Shown here piece after piece: positions 5,924-7,563 of a stretch of 7,563 nucleotides of DNA (position 1 is its first letter; each line of letters begins with the position of its first letter). The position numbers were made by a program, and so were the translations under genes. The notes below the pieces were generated by a model, which saw only the letters and a program-made list of their open reading frames with translations, searched no databases and was not told the DNA's origin. This DNA comes from Thermoplasmata archaeon (lineage in GTDB: Archaea; Thermoplasmatota; Thermoplasmata; Lutacidiplasmatales; UBA184): the NCBI GenBank assembly GCA_021792485.1, contig JAJYUO010000025.1, forward strand, positions 1-7,563, in the 5' to 3' direction.

Positions 5924-6406
5924 GTGGGAGGCGCGAACCGCCGCAAACCGAAGGAGTACGTGGTGCGCCTCGGCGTCTCGCTCGAGCCGAGCCTGCTGCG
6001 GCTGCTGGACGCATGGGTGCGCGAGCGCAACTCCCCAAGCCGATCCGATGCAATCCGGGCCCTCATACGGAAGGAGCTTTCGGACCAGACCCTGGGCGAC
6101 CCGGACGCAGACTCGGTCGCCACGGTGACCCTATTGTATCGTCACGACGCGCCGAACGTCCTGCGTCGCCTAGCTGCGGAGCAGCACCGCTGGGGCGATC
6201 ACATTCGGTTCTCCGGGCACATTCATCTTCGGGGCGACACGTGCGTCGAGGTTCTCGGTATGGTCGGCAGCCGGCGGGAACTGGTGCGGGCCGCCGAGGA
6301 CCTGCGGGGAATCCGAGGAGTCGCCTTCGGGGACTACTCGATCACGAGCCCTTCGATCGTAGGGGGAAGCACCGGGCATCGCCACCCGCATCGAAAAATC
6401 AGCTAG
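5924..6406 (+). CDS. nikR: NikR-type nickel-responsive transcriptional regulator
   Basis: NikR is a tetrameric ribbon-helix-helix DNA-binding protein whose C-terminal ACT-like domain binds Ni(II). From GTG 5924 it has 160 residues. The ribbon-helix-helix spans about 12-52 (VRLGVSLEPSLLRLLDAWV, then SRSDAIRALIRKEL). The metal domain follows, with all four square-planar ligands present at family spacing: H88 in EQHRWGD, H99 and H101 in GHIHL, and C107 in DTCVEV, matching E. coli H76, H87, H89 and C95. The usual family length is about 133-148 residues. The extra length is an N-terminal basic stretch and a C-terminal tail ending in HRHPH (H152, H154, H156), possibly further metal binding. It lies beside sodX and sodN, so control of nickel SOD by nickel supply is likely but inferred. 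No nickel transporter gene is in the window. Confidence 0.92.
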   Translation: MGGANRRKPKEYVVRLGVSLEPSLLRLLDAWVRERNSPSRSDAIRALIRKELSDQTLGDPDADSVATVTLLYRHDAPNVLRRLAAEQHRWGDHIRFSGHIHLRGDTCVEVLGMVGSRRELVRAAEDLRGIRGVAFGDYSITSPSIVGGSTGHRHPHRKIS

Positions 6407-6412
6407 AACGGG

Positions 6413-6431
6413 GCGGAACGGCACATTCCGC
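6413..6431. repeat. 6-bp inverted repeat after nikR
   Basis: GCGGAA (6413-6418) and TTCCGC (6426-6431) flank 7 bases, between the nikR stop and the next TATA-like box. It may be an operator for that promoter or part of a 3' end; no T-run follows. Confidence 0.3.
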
Positions 6432-6441
6432 GGGGTCGGAT

Positions 6442-6452
6442 AACTATATAGG
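6442..6452 (+). promoter_or_regulatory. Strong TATA-like box in the nikR/sodX convergent gap
   Basis: AACTATATAGG is the clearest TATA element in the window, yet no annotated gene follows on the + strand. A start about 25 bases downstream would be near 6470-6474, exactly where a foldable RNA begins. The core CTATATAG is symmetric, so orientation is inferred from what lies downstream. Confidence 0.6.
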
Positions 6453-6470
6453 CGGCTCATGATGTGTGTA

Positions 6471-6550
6471 GAGTGGCCTCGGGCATCGGCGCGGCGTCTC
6501 TTGGTGGCACCGTCCAAGAGACCCGGAGACGTCCGCCGGTGCCTTCCCTC
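6471..6550 (+). ncRNA. Candidate small structured RNA
   Basis: About 80 bases fold into one long hairpin beginning where the upstream TATA-like box predicts a transcript. Outer stem: GGCATCGGCG (6482-6491) with CGCCGGTGCC (6534-6543), 10 pairs including one G-U. Inner stem: GTCTCTTGG (6496-6504) with CCAAGAGAC (6514-6522), 9 perfect pairs, loop of 9. Between them is an asymmetric internal loop of 4 against 11 bases. The ends can add GAG-GG (6471-6476) with CC-CTC (6546-6550). It is not a tRNA (no B box), and no terminal ACA or canonical C/D pair marks it as a guide RNA. It lies antisense to the probable 3' UTR of sodX. Role unknown. Confidence 0.45.
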
Positions 6551-6585
6551 TTCTGGGCGCGCGTTCCGCGGGAGCTGCGGCCCTC

Positions 6586-6972
6586 CTACTCGAGGGGCCC
6601 TTCACGGCCTTGGGGACCGATCCGATACCACGCCTTTCCCAGAATGAGCCTCGGTGGCACGGGTCCAAAACTGCGGCTGTCGCGGCTGCGTTCGGGGTCG
6701 GTTCCGAGGACCGAGACGCCCCCTCCGGCGGCGGGGTCCACGGGGGCCGAAACTCGTTTGACCAGGCGACGGCGCGGCTCTTCTGGGTCCCGGAAGACGA
6801 TGATGTCGCCGACGTGCGGCAGTTGGTGGCGGTAGGCGGCGGTGTCGACGAGGATGCGGTCGCCCGTCTTCAGCAACGGCACCATGCTCTCGTCGATCAC
6901 GTCGAAGGTCAGGCTGCGCAGGCGTCGACCGAGCGGAGGAGCCCTTCGATGGCGATCGGATGCCGCCGGCAT
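6586..6972 (-). CDS. sodX: Nickel-type superoxide dismutase maturation protease SodX (S26 family)
   Basis: SodX is an S26-type serine protease thought to remove the N-terminal leader of nickel SOD so that the His-Cys nickel hook becomes the new N-terminus. The 128-residue product shows the Ser-Lys dyad: DESMVPLLKTGDRILVD with S29, and RRRLVKRV with K72, followed by LGTDPERSRDSRSFGPVP (89-106), the conserved D-S-R-x-FG block. No transmembrane segment precedes the catalytic Ser, as expected for a cytoplasmic SodX rather than a Sec signal peptidase. ATG 6972 is preferred because AAGGTGA lies 8 bases upstream; the in-frame GTG at 6984 overlaps that site. The gene is divergent from sodN, 41 bases between start codons, and convergent with nikR. 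Assignment rests on the family motifs plus the neighbouring substrate. Confidence 0.88.
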   Translation of the reverse strand: MPAASDRHRRAPPLGRRLRSLTFDVIDESMVPLLKTGDRILVDTAAYRHQLPHVGDIIVFRDPEEPRRRLVKRVSAPVDPAAGGGVSVLGTDPERSRDSRSFGPVPPRLILGKAWYRIGPQGREGPLE

Positions 6973-6983
6973 CGACCTGCTCA

Positions 6984-6991
6984 CCTTATGG
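6984..6991 (+). promoter_or_regulatory. TATA-like box at leaderless distance from sodN
   Basis: CCTTATGG is centred about 26 bases before ATG 7014, and no Shine-Dalgarno site precedes that ATG, so a leaderless sodN transcript is plausible. The same bases read on the - strand form part of the sodX ribosome site (AAGGTGA). The motif is a weak TATA match. Confidence 0.35.
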
Positions 6992-7013
6992 CTCCACCCG
7001 AAATGCGGCCACC

Positions 7014-7544
7014 ATGTCCGCCGTTCGGTGGTATGATCGAGCGACCAACGTCGTCCGCGCCCTGGCGGGGCGGCCCGAGATCGTCTACGCCCACTGTGAC
7101 ATCCCGTGCGGCATCTACGACCCCCATGAGGCGCAGATCGCCGCGCTGACCGTGATTCGGATGGACCAACTGATCGCGGAAGCAGTCCCGCCCGCGTCGT
7201 CCGCCAAGCCCGAGGAGGTCCAGCTGTACAACGAAAAGATCGCGCGCTACACCGCGGTCAAGGAGCTGCACGCCGAGAAGGCGAAGCATGAGGTCCGGGT
7301 CATCTTTGGCGACTATTTCACCGCCGACCACCTCAAGGCCTTCCCGCAGACGAGCGAGCTCGTCTTCAAGATCTTCAAGCAGGCCTCGAAGGCGCGCCAG
7401 GGAATCTCCCTCGCCGACGCTCAGGAGCTGCTCAGCGAGATCCAGGAGTTCGCCGAGATCTTCTGGAAGACGAAGAACGTCGCGACGCGTAAGATCCCCT
7501 CTCATCAGAAGCCGGGTGGCGACCTCGTCGTCCCGGCGGCCTAG
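7014..7544 (+). CDS. sodN: Nickel superoxide dismutase precursor
   Basis: NiSOD dismutates superoxide to oxygen and hydrogen peroxide in a hexamer of four-helix bundles; nickel is held by the N-terminal His amine/imidazole and two Cys thiolates. The hook is intact at residues 27-37, HCDIPCGIYDP, so H27, C28 and C32 become His1, Cys2 and Cys6 after cleavage, with the conserved Tyr at mature position 9. The body matches the family: a first helix, a KELHAEKAKHEVRVIFGDYF segment and EFAEIFWKTKN near the end. The 26-residue leader ends in VYA just before the hook, longer than the 14-residue leader of Streptomyces, and the mature part is about 150 residues against 117, with an inserted loop after helix 1 and about 20 extra residues after WKTKN. 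ATG 7014 is chosen; ATG 6960, 18 codons upstream in the same frame, would overlap sodX. Confidence 0.93.
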   Translation: MSAVRWYDRATNVVRALAGRPEIVYAHCDIPCGIYDPHEAQIAALTVIRMDQLIAEAVPPASSAKPEEVQLYNEKIARYTAVKELHAEKAKHEVRVIFGDYFTADHLKAFPQTSELVFKIFKQASKARQGISLADAQELLSEIQEFAEIFWKTKNVATRKIPSHQKPGGDLVVPAA

Positions 7545-7563
7545 GCGGCCATCGCCTTCGAGA

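Noticed and set aside
5377..6123. 248-codon open frame on the - strand across the gene-free stretch
   Set aside because: Extends antisense into nikR; Ser/Arg/Pro-rich, no motif and no clear start signal.
6464..6835. Open frame after the strong TATA-like box, possible protein gene
   Set aside because: Its ATG lies only about 15 bases after the box, upstream of the expected start, and the frame runs antisense into sodX.
6973..6984. GTG 6984 as sodX start
   Set aside because: ATG 6972 has AAGGTGA 8 bases upstream, which includes the GTG itself; kept only as an alternative.
7541..7563. Possible end of a - strand gene (residues SKAMAA then TAG) overlapping the sodN stop in CCTAGG
   Set aside because: Only six codons are inside the window; nothing supports coding.
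1..7563. CRISPR array, insertion sequence or attachment site
   Set aside because: No regularly spaced direct repeats, transposase motifs or terminal repeats seen.

Overview
The window is GC-rich and gene-dense and looks archaeal. It carries the C-terminal part of an archaeal-type FtsZ, a probable Pop5 subunit of RNase P, an AsnRS-derived asparagine synthetase of the archaeal type, and a NikR-type nickel regulator. Short A/T-rich boxes resembling archaeal TATA elements precede several genes, some genes have Shine-Dalgarno sites, and at least one gene looks leaderless. A high-GC euryarchaeal lineage, perhaps Thermoplasmatota, is my guess from overall protein character; no single residue proves it.

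Left half (1-3681, all + strand): ftsZ (5' truncated), a small Pop5-like gene whose conserved N-terminus runs upstream of any standard start codon, the bifunctional purine gene purH, an intergenic stretch (2516-2751) with a TATA-like box and three consecutive inverted repeats, and the asparagine synthetase gene.

Middle (3682-5227): a thioredoxin on the - strand and, divergently, a MutY adenine glycosylase fused to a Nudix domain. The MutY protein is odd in two ways. Glu stands where the catalytic Asp is expected, and its Nudix box is complete, which MutY C-terminal domains usually lack. A 696-base stretch without a convincing gene follows (5228-5923), with several inverted repeats and, at its right end, what looks like a promoter/operator for nikR.

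Right end (5924-7563): a compact nickel module of nikR (+), sodX (-, S26-family maturation protease) and sodN (+, nickel superoxide dismutase with an intact HCxxPC hook). sodX and sodN diverge from a tiny shared intergenic region. nikR and sodX converge on a 179-base gap that holds a strong TATA-like box followed, at the right distance, by a roughly 80-base sequence that folds into a long stem, a candidate small RNA.

Functionally the right half reads as an oxidative-stress neighbourhood: thioredoxin for disulfide reduction, MutY-Nudix for 8-oxoguanine repair, and NiSOD with its protease and a nickel sensor for superoxide removal. The most interesting system here is the NikR-SodX-SodN locus in an apparently archaeal genome, with a possible small RNA embedded in it.
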